DNA from: Candidatus Zixiibacteriota bacterium
Lineage (GTDB): Bacteria > Zixibacteria > MSB-5A5 > GN15 > FEB-12
Reading direction: 5' to 3'
Assembly (NCBI GenBank): GCA_024276275.1
Contig: JAJRXM010000038.1
Coordinates: forward strand, 1-42,435
DNA: 42,435 bases
Part shown: positions 9,048 through 18,023 of the stretch, piece after piece
Position numbering within the stretch: the first letter of the stretch is position 1
Layout of the letters: every line of letters starts with the position of its first letter
The notes under the pieces: generated by a model
The model's database searches: none
The model's input: the letters and a program-made list of their open reading frames with translations, nothing else
What the model was told of the DNA's origin: nothing
Translations under genes and position numbers: made by a program

Positions 9048-9314
9048 CTATTTCACTGTTGAGGTTATACAAAAATCGGGACAATGAACCCAGCAAATAG
9101 TACACTGTGTGCAGTCTTCCGGTCTTGTTTGGATCGGTCGCCCGTCACGATCCGGTTCAAAAATCTGTTGAGGACACATAGCGATGCATATATTACATGC
9201 TTTGCACCAGCTAAGATTGATATTCAGAGGTTTATTCGTTTCTGAAAAATCATACTTATTCTTTTTTTTCGGCGTTGTATCTTGTTGTTGACTCGCCTGA
9301 TTAGAATCGCTCAT
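9048..9314 (-). CDS. korD: 2-oxoglutarate:ferredoxin oxidoreductase, delta subunit (2[4Fe-4S] ferredoxin-like)
   Basis: 88 aa. Two four-cysteine cluster motifs are visible, CKACNICIAMCP and CTQCTICWVHCPD, as in the delta subunit that passes electrons to external ferredoxin. The ~25-residue N-terminal extension is Gln/Lys-rich and unstructured. The gene order delta-alpha-beta-gamma follows sucD directly. Confidence 0.92.
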   Translation of the reverse strand: MSDSNQASQQQDTTPKKKNKYDFSETNKPLNINLSWCKACNICIAMCPQQIFEPDRDGRPIQTRPEDCTQCTICWVHCPDFCITSTVK

Positions 9315-9349
9315 TTTGTTTTCCTAAAATACCTAACATTTATTTCAGT

Positions 9350-10324
9350 TTATTTTTTCTTTGCTGTTTTTTTCTTAGCAACTTTTTTAACTACTTTTTT
9401 TGCTGTTTTTTTTGAAACAGATTTATTTGCCTTAGCTTTAGCCTTTTCAGCTTTTAATTTAATCTGTTCTTTTATAAGCTGAGGGATTTCTGTAGGCGAA
9501 TATGCTACCGGAACCCCTGCTTTATTCAATGCTTTGATTTTATCAACAGCTAACCCTGAACCGCCGGAAATAATCGCACCGGCATGTCCCATCCGTTTAC
9601 CAGGAGGTGCTGTTTGACCGGCAATAAATGAAACGACCGGTTTGGTTACATATTTTTTAATATATTTCGCAGCATCTTCTTCATCAGAACCACCAATTTC
9701 ACCAAGCATTACAATCGCTTTAGTTGAACGGTCAGCTTCAAATGCTTCCAGACAATCTATAAAATTTGTACCGATAACTTGGTCACCGCCGATACCGACA
9801 CAAGATGACTGCCCCATGCCTGCTGAGGTCAACGCCCAGATTGCTTCATACGTCAACGTACCTGAACGGGAAACAACTCCGATATTTCCTTTTTTAACGA
9901 TAGTACCCGGCATAATGCCGACCTTTGATTCACCCGGAGAAATAAGTCCCGGACAGTTAGGTCCGATTAAGCGAGCCCCTTGTTCCTTTACATACTGATA
10001 GACTTTCATCATTTCGTTAGCCGGAACACCCTCGGTTATACAGATAACCAATTTGATACCGGCATCAACTGCTTCATAAATAGCATCTACAGCAAATGGA
10101 GGAGGAACATAAATAACAGATGTATTAGCTTTTGTCTTTGCGACTGCTTCTTCAATTGTATTATACACAGGAATCCCGGAAACTTTAGAGCCGCCTTTTC
10201 CCGGAGTAACACCGGCAACTACATTAGTACCATAACTTTTCATTTGTTTGGCGTGGAAAGAACCGTCTCTGCCGGTAATTCCCTGTACAACCAACTTTGT
10301 TTTCTTATTAATAAATATCGACAT
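9350..10324 (-). CDS. sucD: Succinyl-CoA synthetase, alpha subunit
   Basis: 324 aa. Carries the phosphohistidine and CoA-binding domain. Residues ~7-20 are [16 protein letters not shown]; the active-site His lies in [13 protein letters not shown]. The core (~290 aa) matches the family. The last ~40 residues are an unusual Lys/Ala-rich tail (many KK and AK pairs ending AKKKTAKKK) beyond the normal end. It starts 24 nt after sucC. Confidence 0.96.
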   Translation of the reverse strand: MSIFINKKTKLVVQGITGRDGSFHAKQMKSYGTNVVAGVTPGKGGSKVSGIPVYNTIEEAVAKTKANTSVIYVPPPFAVDAIYEAVDAGIKLVICITEGVPANEMMKVYQYVKEQGARLIGPNCPGLISPGESKVGIMPGTIVKKGNIGVVSRSGTLTYEAIWALTSAGMGQSSCVGIGGDQVIGTNFIDCLEAFEADRSTKAIVMLGEIGGSDEEDAAKYIKKYVTKPVVSFIAGQTAPPGKRMGHAGAIISGGSGLAVDKIKALNKAGVPVAYSPTEIPQLIKEQIKLKAEKAKAKANKSVSKKTAKKVVKKVAKKKTAKKK

Positions 10325-10348
10325 TTTTCTATCCTTAAACAGTTTTAT

Positions 10349-11488
10349 TTAGACTTCTATACCGGACAATTCTATTGCTTTTTTCACTACTTTATCAAGA
10401 GTATCCTCAGACGGTAAATTGACCTTTTTGAGAATTTTTGCTGCTTCTTTTTCATTTGTACCTGTTAAGCGAACCACAATCGGTACTTCCGGTTGTAATT
10501 GTTTGATAGCTTCCACAATACCGTTGGCAACATCATCACAGCGTGTAATGCCCCCGAAGATATTTATCAATATAGCTTTTACATTAGAATCAGAAAGAAT
10601 AATACTGATTGCATCAACTACTTTTTGAGGATTTGATGAACCACCGATATCTAAAAAGTTGGCAGGGTCTCCGCCGTATCGTTTTACTAAATCCATGGTA
10701 GCCATAGCAAGCCCGGCACCGTTGACTATACAACCGATAGCACCGTCTAACTTCACAAAAGATAAATCAGCCTCTCTGGCAGCAACTTCCGCAGGGTCTT
10801 CAGCATCTAAATCACGCATTGCAGATATTGCAGGCTGACGGTACAGACAGTTATCATCAATATTCATCTTTGCATCCAGAGCAATTACTTCCCCACCGGT
10901 ATTCGTAATAAGAGGATTGATTTCAACCAGCGATGCGTCCGATTCCCAAAATGTTTTATATAACTTCATGATAATATCAGCAGCTTTACGCACCTGATTG
11001 ATATCACGATATAATTTATAGGCAAGATTTCTAGCCTGGAATGACTTAAGTCCTTCAACAGGGTCAACAAATAACTTGAAAATTTTCTCAGGAGTCTTAG
11101 CGGCAACTTCTTCAATATCAACACCGCCGGCAGGAGAAACCATAATAACAGGTCTTTTTGTAGATCTGTCTAAAATAATTCCGACATAAGATTCTGAAAT
11201 TATATCTTCAGCTATAGTTACCAGAACTTTTTTAACAGTCAATCCTTTGATATCCATTCCAAGAATTTGTGTTGCCAGAACTTTAGCCGACTCCGCATTT
11301 TCCGCATATTTTATTCCACCTGCTTTACCGCGACCGCCCACATGCACCTGTGACTTCACCATCACCGGTTTGTTATATTTTACCGCAAGGTCGTATGCTT
11401 CAATCGGTGTTGTCGCAATATCACCGGCAGGTACAACAATACCGGCCTCGGCAAATATCTGTTTTGCCTGATACTCATGAATTTTCAT
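10349..11488 (-). CDS. sucC: Succinyl-CoA synthetase, beta subunit (ADP-forming type)
   Basis: 379 aa. ATP-grasp subunit that binds nucleotide and succinate. It opens MKIHEYQAKQIF and has KSQVHVGGRGKAGGIK and LEINPL-type VEINPLITN; the C-terminal CoA-ligase domain has FLDIGGSSNPQKV and NIFGGITRCD. AAAGGA lies 7 nt before the ATG. The first 14 nt overlap the end of the CCA-adding enzyme gene, so this TCA operon is fused to a tRNA-processing gene upstream. Confidence 0.96.
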   Translation of the reverse strand: MKIHEYQAKQIFAEAGIVVPAGDIATTPIEAYDLAVKYNKPVMVKSQVHVGGRGKAGGIKYAENAESAKVLATQILGMDIKGLTVKKVLVTIAEDIISESYVGIILDRSTKRPVIMVSPAGGVDIEEVAAKTPEKIFKLFVDPVEGLKSFQARNLAYKLYRDINQVRKAADIIMKLYKTFWESDASLVEINPLITNTGGEVIALDAKMNIDDNCLYRQPAISAMRDLDAEDPAEVAAREADLSFVKLDGAIGCIVNGAGLAMATMDLVKRYGGDPANFLDIGGSSNPQKVVDAISIILSDSNVKAILINIFGGITRCDDVANGIVEAIKQLQPEVPIVVRLTGTNEKEAAKILKKVNLPSEDTLDKVVKKAIELSGIEV

Positions 11489-12875
11489 TAGTTAATCCTT
11501 TATCATTACTCATATTTATTTTTGTATTATAGTAAATTTTTGCCAATTCTTCTAATTTTTCTTTATTGTTTAACTGTGGGTTATCTAAAACTTTTTCCAT
11601 CAGATAATTTAGAATATCCCCTACTTGTTTCCCCGGGTTAAGATCAAACATCTTTATGAGGTCATTCCCGTTCAGAGCAACATCTTTTAATGAAAATGGA
11701 GCTTTGCTGTCAATTTCTTTCTGAATATCACTCTCAAACCGGTCTATATCATCAGTTGAGTTATCCATTCCCAGTCCGGTAACATCCGCCCTCCGAAGTG
11801 TAAGCAAATCAAAAATCAAATCGACGCCGACTTGTCTTATCAAACGACGCAACCCTTTAGGTGTTACATCAACAGTAAACATGTGCCGTTCTACAAGCAT
11901 TTTAACATCTTTGATAAGCTCATTTGAATATCTAAGTCTCGACATTACCGACTTTGCAGTTTTTCCTGCTGACATTTCATGTCCATAAAAAGTAGCACCT
12001 TTATCAACAAGCCTGCGATGCTGAGGTTTATTAATATCATGGAAAAGTGCCGCTAATCTAATTGTTAGATTTTTTGGAGCGGCATCAATTACATACATCG
12101 TATGTTCAAAGACATCGTACTTATGAAACCCGCCCGGTTGTTCGACATCAACACAAAGCTCTAATTCAGGAAGAATTTCTTTCAGCAAACCGGTTTTCTG
12201 CATGAGTCTAAAACCGATAGACGGTTTCTCAGATAATTCTAATAATTTATTAAACTCTTCAGCTATTCTTTCTGCCGATACCGTATTTATGAGATGAGCA
12301 TACTTTACAAGAGCTTTATAAGTTTCATCTTCAATCTCAAATTCAAACCGAGCAGCAAACTGAATAGCCCGAAGCATCCGCAGAGGGTCATCGGCAAAGG
12401 AATTAGGATAGACCATCCGAATTTGTTTGTTCTGCAAGTCTGTCTGTCCGTCAAGAGGGTCTATTAAAATATCATTTTCCAATGAGAGAGCCATCGCATT
12501 AATCGTAAAATCCCGACGCTGTAAATCTGTTTCGATATGTAAACCGGAATCAAAATCAACTTCAAAGTCTTTATGACCGCTTCCGACAGAATACTCTTTT
12601 CTCGGTAAAGTAATATCAAATGTTTTTTGCTCCCCGTCTTTGAACTGTGTAAACTTAATCACACCAAATGAACGACAGACCAAATCAACTTTCCCAAATT
12701 GTTTTAACATTTTAGAAAGTTCATTATACGGAATTCCGGTAACAAGATAATCATGGTCTTTAGACTTAATATTTTGATACAACAATTTATCACGTACCGC
12801 ACCGCCGACTTCATATATCGAGCCGAGTTTCAGAATCTCATTGACTGTATCTTTATTTAATTCACACATTTGCAT
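11475..12875 (-). CDS. cca: CCA-adding tRNA nucleotidyltransferase / poly(A) polymerase family, with HD domain
   Basis: About 466 aa. Class II nucleotidyltransferase with GGAVRDKLL and the catalytic carboxylates in KDHDYLVTG. RRDFTINAMAL and DDPLRMLRAIQFAARF follow, then an HD domain (ALFHDINKP at ~280-288) as in Cca enzymes with phosphodiesterase activity. The start is placed at 12875 because the carbamate kinase stop and this ATG overlap as TGATG, with AAGGA ~13 nt upstream. The longer frame to 12902 adds nine residues inside the neighbour without a ribosome-binding site. CCA addition versus polyadenylation cannot be told from sequence alone. Confidence 0.9.
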   Translation of the reverse strand: MQMCELNKDTVNEILKLGSIYEVGGAVRDKLLYQNIKSKDHDYLVTGIPYNELSKMLKQFGKVDLVCRSFGVIKFTQFKDGEQKTFDITLPRKEYSVGSGHKDFEVDFDSGLHIETDLQRRDFTINAMALSLENDILIDPLDGQTDLQNKQIRMVYPNSFADDPLRMLRAIQFAARFEFEIEDETYKALVKYAHLINTVSAERIAEEFNKLLELSEKPSIGFRLMQKTGLLKEILPELELCVDVEQPGGFHKYDVFEHTMYVIDAAPKNLTIRLAALFHDINKPQHRRLVDKGATFYGHEMSAGKTAKSVMSRLRYSNELIKDVKMLVERHMFTVDVTPKGLRRLIRQVGVDLIFDLLTLRRADVTGLGMDNSTDDIDRFESDIQKEIDSKAPFSLKDVALNGNDLIKMFDLNPGKQVGDILNYLMEKVLDNPQLNNKEKLEELAKIYYNTKINMSNDKGLTNENS

Positions 12876-13822
12876 CAGTCCGCAATAATCCTTGTTCCGC
12901 ATTGCCCCATCACACCGCTCTTAGCATTTTGTAACGATGTAATCACAACCATTTTACCACCGTCTTCAATAAACTTCAAAGCAGCTTTTATTTTAGGTCC
13001 CATCGACCCGGAAGGAAATTGACCGTCATGAAGATGTTTTTTCATCTCTTTAAATGACACTTGTTCCAGTATTTTTTCTTCAGGTGTTCCAAAATTCAGA
13101 GCAACATTATCAACCGCTGTTAAAATAGCCAGAACATCGGCATTGACTTCTTTTGCCAATACTGCCGAGGCAAAATCTTTATCTATGACCGCATCAAGCC
13201 CTTCATAATTCCCATGATTATCAACATAGACCGGGATACCGCCGCCACCACCTGCAACAACTATCGTGCCATTTTGCACCAGCGTCTTAATCGTTTCTGA
13301 CTGAAGTGATGCTATCGGTTTAGGTGATGCCACCACTCTTCTCCATCCACGGTCAACATCTTGTTTCATATGCCATCCGCGAGATTCCATAAAAATGTGT
13401 GCTTCTTCTTCAGAGTAAAACTGACCGATAAATTTAGTCGGATTAGATATCGCAGGGTCATTTTTATCAACGAGCATTTGCGTAATGATAGTTACAACCG
13501 CACGCTCTATACCTTCTTTCTTCAGACGGTTCTGCAGCGACTGTTCAATCATATACCCCATACCACCTTCAGTATCGGCAACCAGTACACCCAAAGGTAA
13601 ATCAGGTGCCATTCCACGAGAAAGTTCACATCGAAGCAGAGCATTACCTACCTGAGGACCATTCCCATGGGTAACAACAAGATTATAACCCTCGTCTACA
13701 AGTTCAACAATTCCGTCAAGTGAACGTCTGGTATTGGCAAACTGACGGGCAATAGTATCTTCCTGTCCCGGTTGAGTGATGGCGTTTCCGCCAAGGGCTA
13801 TAACAGCTGTTTTCATCTTCAT
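12875..13822 (-). CDS. arcC: Carbamate kinase
   Basis: 315 aa, typical length. Catalyses carbamoyl phosphate + ADP to ATP + carbamate, or the reverse. Family signatures: VIALGGNAI, VVTHGNGPQVGNAL, VVAGGGGGIPV, and SMGPKIKAAL at ~270. No arginine deiminase or ornithine carbamoyltransferase is nearby. Its partner here is the COG2403 protein upstream, from which it is separated by a hairpin. Its stop overlaps the start of the cca gene. Confidence 0.93.
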   Translation of the reverse strand: MKMKTAVIALGGNAITQPGQEDTIARQFANTRRSLDGIVELVDEGYNLVVTHGNGPQVGNALLRCELSRGMAPDLPLGVLVADTEGGMGYMIEQSLQNRLKKEGIERAVVTIITQMLVDKNDPAISNPTKFIGQFYSEEEAHIFMESRGWHMKQDVDRGWRRVVASPKPIASLQSETIKTLVQNGTIVVAGGGGGIPVYVDNHGNYEGLDAVIDKDFASAVLAKEVNADVLAILTAVDNVALNFGTPEEKILEQVSFKEMKKHLHDGQFPSGSMGPKIKAALKFIEDGGKMVVITSLQNAKSGVMGQCGTRIIAD

Positions 13823-13836
13823 TATTTATTTGTACA

Positions 13837-13860
13837 ACAGACCGAATTTCTTCGGTCTGT
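13837..13860. other. Strong intergenic hairpin between the COG2403 gene and arcC
   Basis: ACAGACCGAA (13837-13846) and TTCGGTCTGT (13851-13860) form a perfect 10-bp stem with a four-base loop. On the minus (coding) strand it is followed by an A/T mix rather than a T run, so it is not a classical terminator. An mRNA-processing or stability element that sets the ratio of the two proteins is possible. Confidence 0.5.
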
Positions 13861-13874
13861 TCTTTTTCTCTTGC

Positions 13875-15218
13875 TTATTTCTTTTTTGTTTTCTTTTTGG
13901 AGCCTCTAAAGAAATCACCTAAAACCATTTCAAGATTCGGAGTACCGATTTCCTGCAGTTCATAAGTTATCCGAACAGTAGGTTTTTTGATATTCACAAT
14001 TCTTGATAAATCAATAGGTGTAGCGACAATTACAACATCACACTTCACTTTATTTATTGTTGTCTCTAAATCCTTCACCTGCTGTTTACCGTACCCCATC
14101 GCAGGAAGTAAAATTCCGATACCGGGATATTTATCATACGTAGCAGTAATAGATTTTACTGTATATGGTCTTGGGTCTACAAGTTCGGCTGCACCATATT
14201 TTTGAGCAGCAACAACACCGGCTCCGTATGTCATTTCACCATGTGTAAGAGTAGGACCGTCTTCAACAACTAAGACTTTTTTCCCTTTAATTTTTTCAGG
14301 AAAATCAGCACCTAAAGGTGAAGCGGCATCAACAACAATTGCATCAGGGTTATACGCAGCAATATTTTCACGAACTTCGGCAACACCGTCCGGTTCGGCA
14401 GAATCAATTTTATTTATGACAATACAATCTGCCATCAACAAATTTTGCTGCCCCGGGAAATATGCCAACTCATGACCAGGACGATGAGGATCAACAACTG
14501 TAATCATATAATCAGGTTTATAAAACGGAATATCATTATTACCGCCGTCCCATAAAATAACATCCGCTTCTTTTTCTGCTTCACGAATAATCATTTCATA
14601 GTCAACGCCGGAATAAATAATAACACCGCTCATAATATGCGGTTCGTATTCTTCACGTTCTTCAATCGTACATTTGTGTTTATCTAAATCAGAAAGTTTC
14701 GCAAAACGCTGACAAGCCTGTTTGGCTAAGTCACCGTAAGGCATCGGATGCCGAATTGCGACAACTTTTTTACCCATTGCCTGAAGCACTTCAGCAACTT
14801 TACGAGTTGTCTGCGATTTACCGCAACCGGTACGAATAGCACAAACAGCGATAACCGGTTTGGATGATTTCACCATAGTCGGTTCGCCGCCTTCTAAAAC
14901 AAACCTCGCTCCGGCTTCATTTACATAAGCTGCTTTTTCCATTACGTAGTGATATGGAACATCAGAATATGAAAAAATTACTTCATCAATATTATGTTTT
15001 TTGATAAGACCTAAAAGTTCAGACTCATCATGAATAGGAATACCTTTTGGATACAGCTTCCCTGCCAAAGCAGCCGGATATTTCCGACCGTCGATATCAG
15101 GGATTTGAGTTGCGGTAAATGCTACTATTTCTACATCAGCATTATCACGATAGAGAGTATTGAAATTATGAAAATCTCTGCCCGCAGCACCCATGATGAT
15201 TACTTTTTTCTTCGCCAT
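13875..15218 (-). CDS. COG2403 P-loop protein related to cyclic 2,3-diphosphoglycerate synthetase
   Basis: 447 aa. An N-terminal Rossmann-like domain (VIIMGAAGRDFHNFN at ~6-20) is followed by a P-loop, AIRTGCGKSQTTRK (K134/S135), DVILWDGGNNDIPF, and VINKIDSAEPDG with a GTPase-type NKxD motif. The C-terminus is Lys-rich. The family is annotated variously as predicted GTPase or cyclic 2,3-diphosphoglycerate synthetase; the biochemical role in bacteria is not established to my knowledge. The length matches the archaeal synthetase. GGAG precedes the ATG. Its position directly before arcC suggests a shared acyl-phosphate or carbamoyl-phosphate theme (inference). Confidence 0.75.
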   Translation of the reverse strand: MAKKKVIIMGAAGRDFHNFNTLYRDNADVEIVAFTATQIPDIDGRKYPAALAGKLYPKGIPIHDESELLGLIKKHNIDEVIFSYSDVPYHYVMEKAAYVNEAGARFVLEGGEPTMVKSSKPVIAVCAIRTGCGKSQTTRKVAEVLQAMGKKVVAIRHPMPYGDLAKQACQRFAKLSDLDKHKCTIEEREEYEPHIMSGVIIYSGVDYEMIIREAEKEADVILWDGGNNDIPFYKPDYMITVVDPHRPGHELAYFPGQQNLLMADCIVINKIDSAEPDGVAEVRENIAAYNPDAIVVDAASPLGADFPEKIKGKKVLVVEDGPTLTHGEMTYGAGVVAAQKYGAAELVDPRPYTVKSITATYDKYPGIGILLPAMGYGKQQVKDLETTINKVKCDVVIVATPIDLSRIVNIKKPTVRITYELQEIGTPNLEMVLGDFFRGSKKKTKKK

Positions 15219-15394
15219 TATAAAACTCCATTTATTTTAAAATTAACAGTTATCAATTAAAACTAATTTGCTTGTTTGTATCACCAAATGGATGATGCCA
15301 TCCAGATGAACAAAATTAGATAAAGAAGCATAAGCACTTCATTATCTACAAATATACTTTTACATCGTCCCATAACTGTTTAAAAAATCCTTTA

Positions 15395-16885
15395 TCAATC
15401 AAGATTGTCGATTTGAGGTCTTTGTAATTTACCTGAGTAATCGACATAAATAGATTTCCACTCGGAATACACATCCAAAGCAGCTTCCGATGCTTCACGA
15501 TGTCCGTTACCTGTTTCTTTAACACCACCAAACGGAAGATGAGTCTCGGCACCGATAGTCGGAGCGTTGACATAAAATATTCCGGTTTCGATATCACGCA
15601 TTGCAGTGTAAGCTTTGTTTACATCTTGTGTGTAAAGAGATGCTGACAAACCGTAAACGGTATCATTTGCCATTTCAATAGCCTGTTCAAATGAAGAACA
15701 TTTTGAAACCGCTAAAACAGGCCCGAAAATTTCCTCTTTCCAAATTGTCATATCTTGTGTAATGTCAGCGAAAATCGTTGGTTGCACAAAATATCCTTTG
15801 GCATGGTCACCTTCTGTCAATCTTTCACCACCGGCAACAAGTCTTCCTCCGTCTTTTTTGGCTATATCAATATATTTCAACACGGTGTTCATTTGGTCTT
15901 CGTTTACACATGGTCCCATGTCGACAGATTCATCCAAGCCGTTTCCAACTTTTAATTTTGCAACTTTTTCAACAAGAAGTTCTAAGAACTTATCATATAC
16001 TTTTTCATGAACAACTAAACGGGAAGTCGCCGTACAGCGTTGCCCTGTTGTACCGAATGCACCCCATAAAGCACCTTCAACAGCTAAATCTAATTTGGCA
16101 TCATCCATAACCATCTGAACATTTTTACCACCCATTTCTAAACAGGTATGTTTAAAATTAGGGGCACATGCACCGGCAACAATTCGACCGACTTCAGTCG
16201 AACCTGTGAACGATACAACCTTGACATCTTTATGTTTCATCATCGGTGTACCGACTGTACTTCCGGTACCGGTGACCATATTAACAACTCCGGCAGGAAC
16301 GCCTTCAGCTTCACACGCTTTCATCAAGTTTACAACTGAAAGAGGAGTATCTGTGGCAGGTTTGATAACGATTGTATTACCGCAAATAAGTGCAGGCATC
16401 ATTTTCCATGACGGTATCGCTATCGGAAAGTTCCAAGGCGTGATAAAAGAACAAACACCTAAAGGCTGACGGATTGTCATATTAAATTTAGATTCCATTT
16501 CAGACGGTGTAGTCATACCGTACAGACGTCTACCTTCACCGGCCATGTAGTATGTCATGTCAATAGCTTCTTGTGTATCACCGCGAGTTTCTTTAATTAC
16601 TTTGCCCATCTCTTTAGTCATTTCTTGAGAGATACGTTCTTTATCAGCAAGTAAACGATTCGCCACACGGTATAAAATCTCTCCGCGTTTTGGGGCAGGC
16701 ATTAAACGCCACGACTTATATGCTTCCGCTGCAGCAGCGATTGCATCGTTGACATCTTCTTCATTTGATTTTTGAAAAGTACCTAATAATTCGTCAGTAT
16801 CGGCAGGGTTACGATTCTCGAATGTTTCCCCTGATTTTGACTCCACCCATTTACCGTTGATAAAATTTTTGAAAACTTCAGCCAT
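15395..16885 (-). CDS. NAD(P)-dependent aldehyde dehydrogenase
   Basis: About 496 aa; ALDH superfamily. [15 protein letters not shown] and [12 protein letters not shown] form the cofactor site; the general base Glu is in CLEMGGKN and the nucleophilic Cys in [11 protein letters not shown]. The end, [18 protein letters not shown] followed by [12 protein letters not shown], marks a subfamily common in FCB bacteria whose substrate I cannot name. The start was moved to 16885 (MAEVFKNF) because GGAG lies 6 nt before that ATG; the longer frame to 16906 contains the ribosome-binding site. It has its own promoter and a palindrome in its leader. Confidence 0.9.
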   Translation of the reverse strand: MAEVFKNFINGKWVESKSGETFENRNPADTDELLGTFQKSNEEDVNDAIAAAAEAYKSWRLMPAPKRGEILYRVANRLLADKERISQEMTKEMGKVIKETRGDTQEAIDMTYYMAGEGRRLYGMTTPSEMESKFNMTIRQPLGVCSFITPWNFPIAIPSWKMMPALICGNTIVIKPATDTPLSVVNLMKACEAEGVPAGVVNMVTGTGSTVGTPMMKHKDVKVVSFTGSTEVGRIVAGACAPNFKHTCLEMGGKNVQMVMDDAKLDLAVEGALWGAFGTTGQRCTATSRLVVHEKVYDKFLELLVEKVAKLKVGNGLDESVDMGPCVNEDQMNTVLKYIDIAKKDGGRLVAGGERLTEGDHAKGYFVQPTIFADITQDMTIWKEEIFGPVLAVSKCSSFEQAIEMANDTVYGLSASLYTQDVNKAYTAMRDIETGIFYVNAPTIGAETHLPFGGVKETGNGHREASEAALDVYSEWKSIYVDYSGKLQRPQIDNLD

Positions 16886-16937
16886 CTGATTCTCCATGTA
16901 TACCATTATTTTTTCATTTTCTTCTACTATATAGGAT

Positions 16938-16953
16938 TGTGAATTTATTCACA
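16938..16953. promoter_or_regulatory. CRP/FNR-family-like palindrome in the aldehyde dehydrogenase leader
   Basis: TGTGAATTTATTCACA has the exact TGTGA-N6-TCACA half-site arrangement known for the Crp family. It lies between the putative -10 box and the start codon, a position expected for repression. The regulator is not in the window. Confidence 0.45.
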
Positions 16954-16974
16954 GTCAATATCTACAATCCGGTA

Positions 16975-17002
16975 AATATAGTAGTTTAAACTTGCTTGTC
17001 AA
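16975..17002 (-). promoter_or_regulatory. Sigma-70-type promoter of the aldehyde dehydrogenase
   Basis: TTGACA (17002-16997), a 16-nt spacer and TATATT (16980-16975) read toward the gene on the minus strand. The start site should fall near 16968, about 80 nt before the ATG. Confidence 0.6.
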
Positions 17003-17148
17003 CAGCTTTTATTTTGCTTTTGTGCGTTGGCTCACAACAACTTAGAACAAAGAGATAAAAGGTCGTCTTTTTTCCTACCCCCTATTTTTTCGCCAAAATC
17101 GCAACTTCTTAAATTGTCACATAAAAATAAAGAAATATAATTTTTCTT

Positions 17149-17178
17149 TTGACCTTTAGGCTCATATATCCGTTTATA
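17149..17178 (+). promoter_or_regulatory. Putative promoter of the small barrel gene
   Basis: TTGACC (17149-17154), an 18-nt spacer and TTTATA (17173-17178) precede the TTG start at 17210, which has AAGGAG 7 nt upstream. Confidence 0.4.
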
Positions 17179-17209
17179 TAGTAGACGTTTACACCTAAGG
17201 AGATTTATA

Positions 17210-17821
17210 TTGTTACCTATAATTATTGCTGCTTTTTTGTCTCTGCCCCTCTACCCCCTAAATCCAACTGCTCAAGATACTGTAAATACAATGAATCTCC
17301 ACATTACAACAGGCATTAGCAGTCAAAGTGCTATGATATCTGCCGGACCTGAATTTACCGCTAAATATGAATACTTAATCAACCATCCCTTTATCTTTCG
17401 TACATCTTTAGATTATATCAACGGCAATATCAATTCAAAAAATTACCCAAACGGTACTTTGCATCGGTTGTCTCTATCAACCGAAGTCCTTTATTATAAA
17501 GGGACAAAAAGTAAGATGGCATATCTCGGTCTCGGCATTGTCTATGGACGAGGAATTTTTGATTTGAATGATGATATTTATTTCAGTAACGATTCTTTAG
17601 GAGTTCCGCAAGATATTAAGTTTGGATCTACCTTTGGATATCGATTGTTAATGGGAATGCGTTTTCAGCATCGCTATTCAATCGAGGTCACTATAACGGA
17701 AATATCACCCTCGTTTATATATTTTCGTGACACCGGTTTGAATGCATTTTCAGAGGAAAAATTTAGTTTCCGAGCTAACTATGTCAAAGTTTCATTGGGA
17801 TATTTATTTAAACTGAAATAG
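17210..17821 (+). CDS. Small outer-membrane beta-barrel protein
   Basis: 203 aa. The hydrophobic N-terminus (MLPIIIAAFLSLPLYPL) is a likely signal peptide with cleavage after AQ. The rest alternates short amphipathic strands rich in Tyr, Gly, Ser and Phe, and ends with an aromatic-bearing terminal strand (YVKVSLGYLFKLK). This pattern predicts an 8-stranded barrel of the OmpA/OmpW/OprF-like sort. The start is TTG, supported by AAGGAG at ideal spacing; there is no alternative ATG before the signal peptide. Function unknown. Confidence 0.75.
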   Translation: MLPIIIAAFLSLPLYPLNPTAQDTVNTMNLHITTGISSQSAMISAGPEFTAKYEYLINHPFIFRTSLDYINGNINSKNYPNGTLHRLSLSTEVLYYKGTKSKMAYLGLGIVYGRGIFDLNDDIYFSNDSLGVPQDIKFGSTFGYRLLMGMRFQHRYSIEVTITEISPSFIYFRDTGLNAFSEEKFSFRANYVKVSLGYLFKLK

Positions 17822-18023
17822 AAACACCCTCTTTCAAACTCAATAAATAATTACCTATCAACCTGATATTTTCAATACTATGATTTTCGCATATTATGCG
17901 ATACAGCTATTTTAGTTGCATAGGTTAATACTGAAGCCTATTTTGTTTATAGACTTACTACACAAGTATCGACACCATCTTAAAAACAGAATTTTTAGTT
18001 TAACCAAAGAGAAGGGAAGTATC

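Larger units (their letters stand above)
16907..17209. promoter_or_regulatory. Divergent intergenic region between the aldehyde dehydrogenase and the small barrel gene
   Basis: 303 nt, AT-rich, with no gene. It holds a minus-strand promoter and palindrome for the aldehyde dehydrogenase and a plus-strand promoter for the barrel gene (listed separately). Nothing else was recognised. Confidence 0.6.

Noticed and set aside
13837-13860. Rho-independent terminator before arcC
   Set aside because: The T-rich flank is on the wrong side for minus-strand transcription. Kept as an unassigned hairpin.
15289-15304. TGGATG-ATGC-CATCCA hairpin in the gap after the aldehyde dehydrogenase
   Set aside because: Short stem with no T run and no clear promoter context; not distinguishable from chance.
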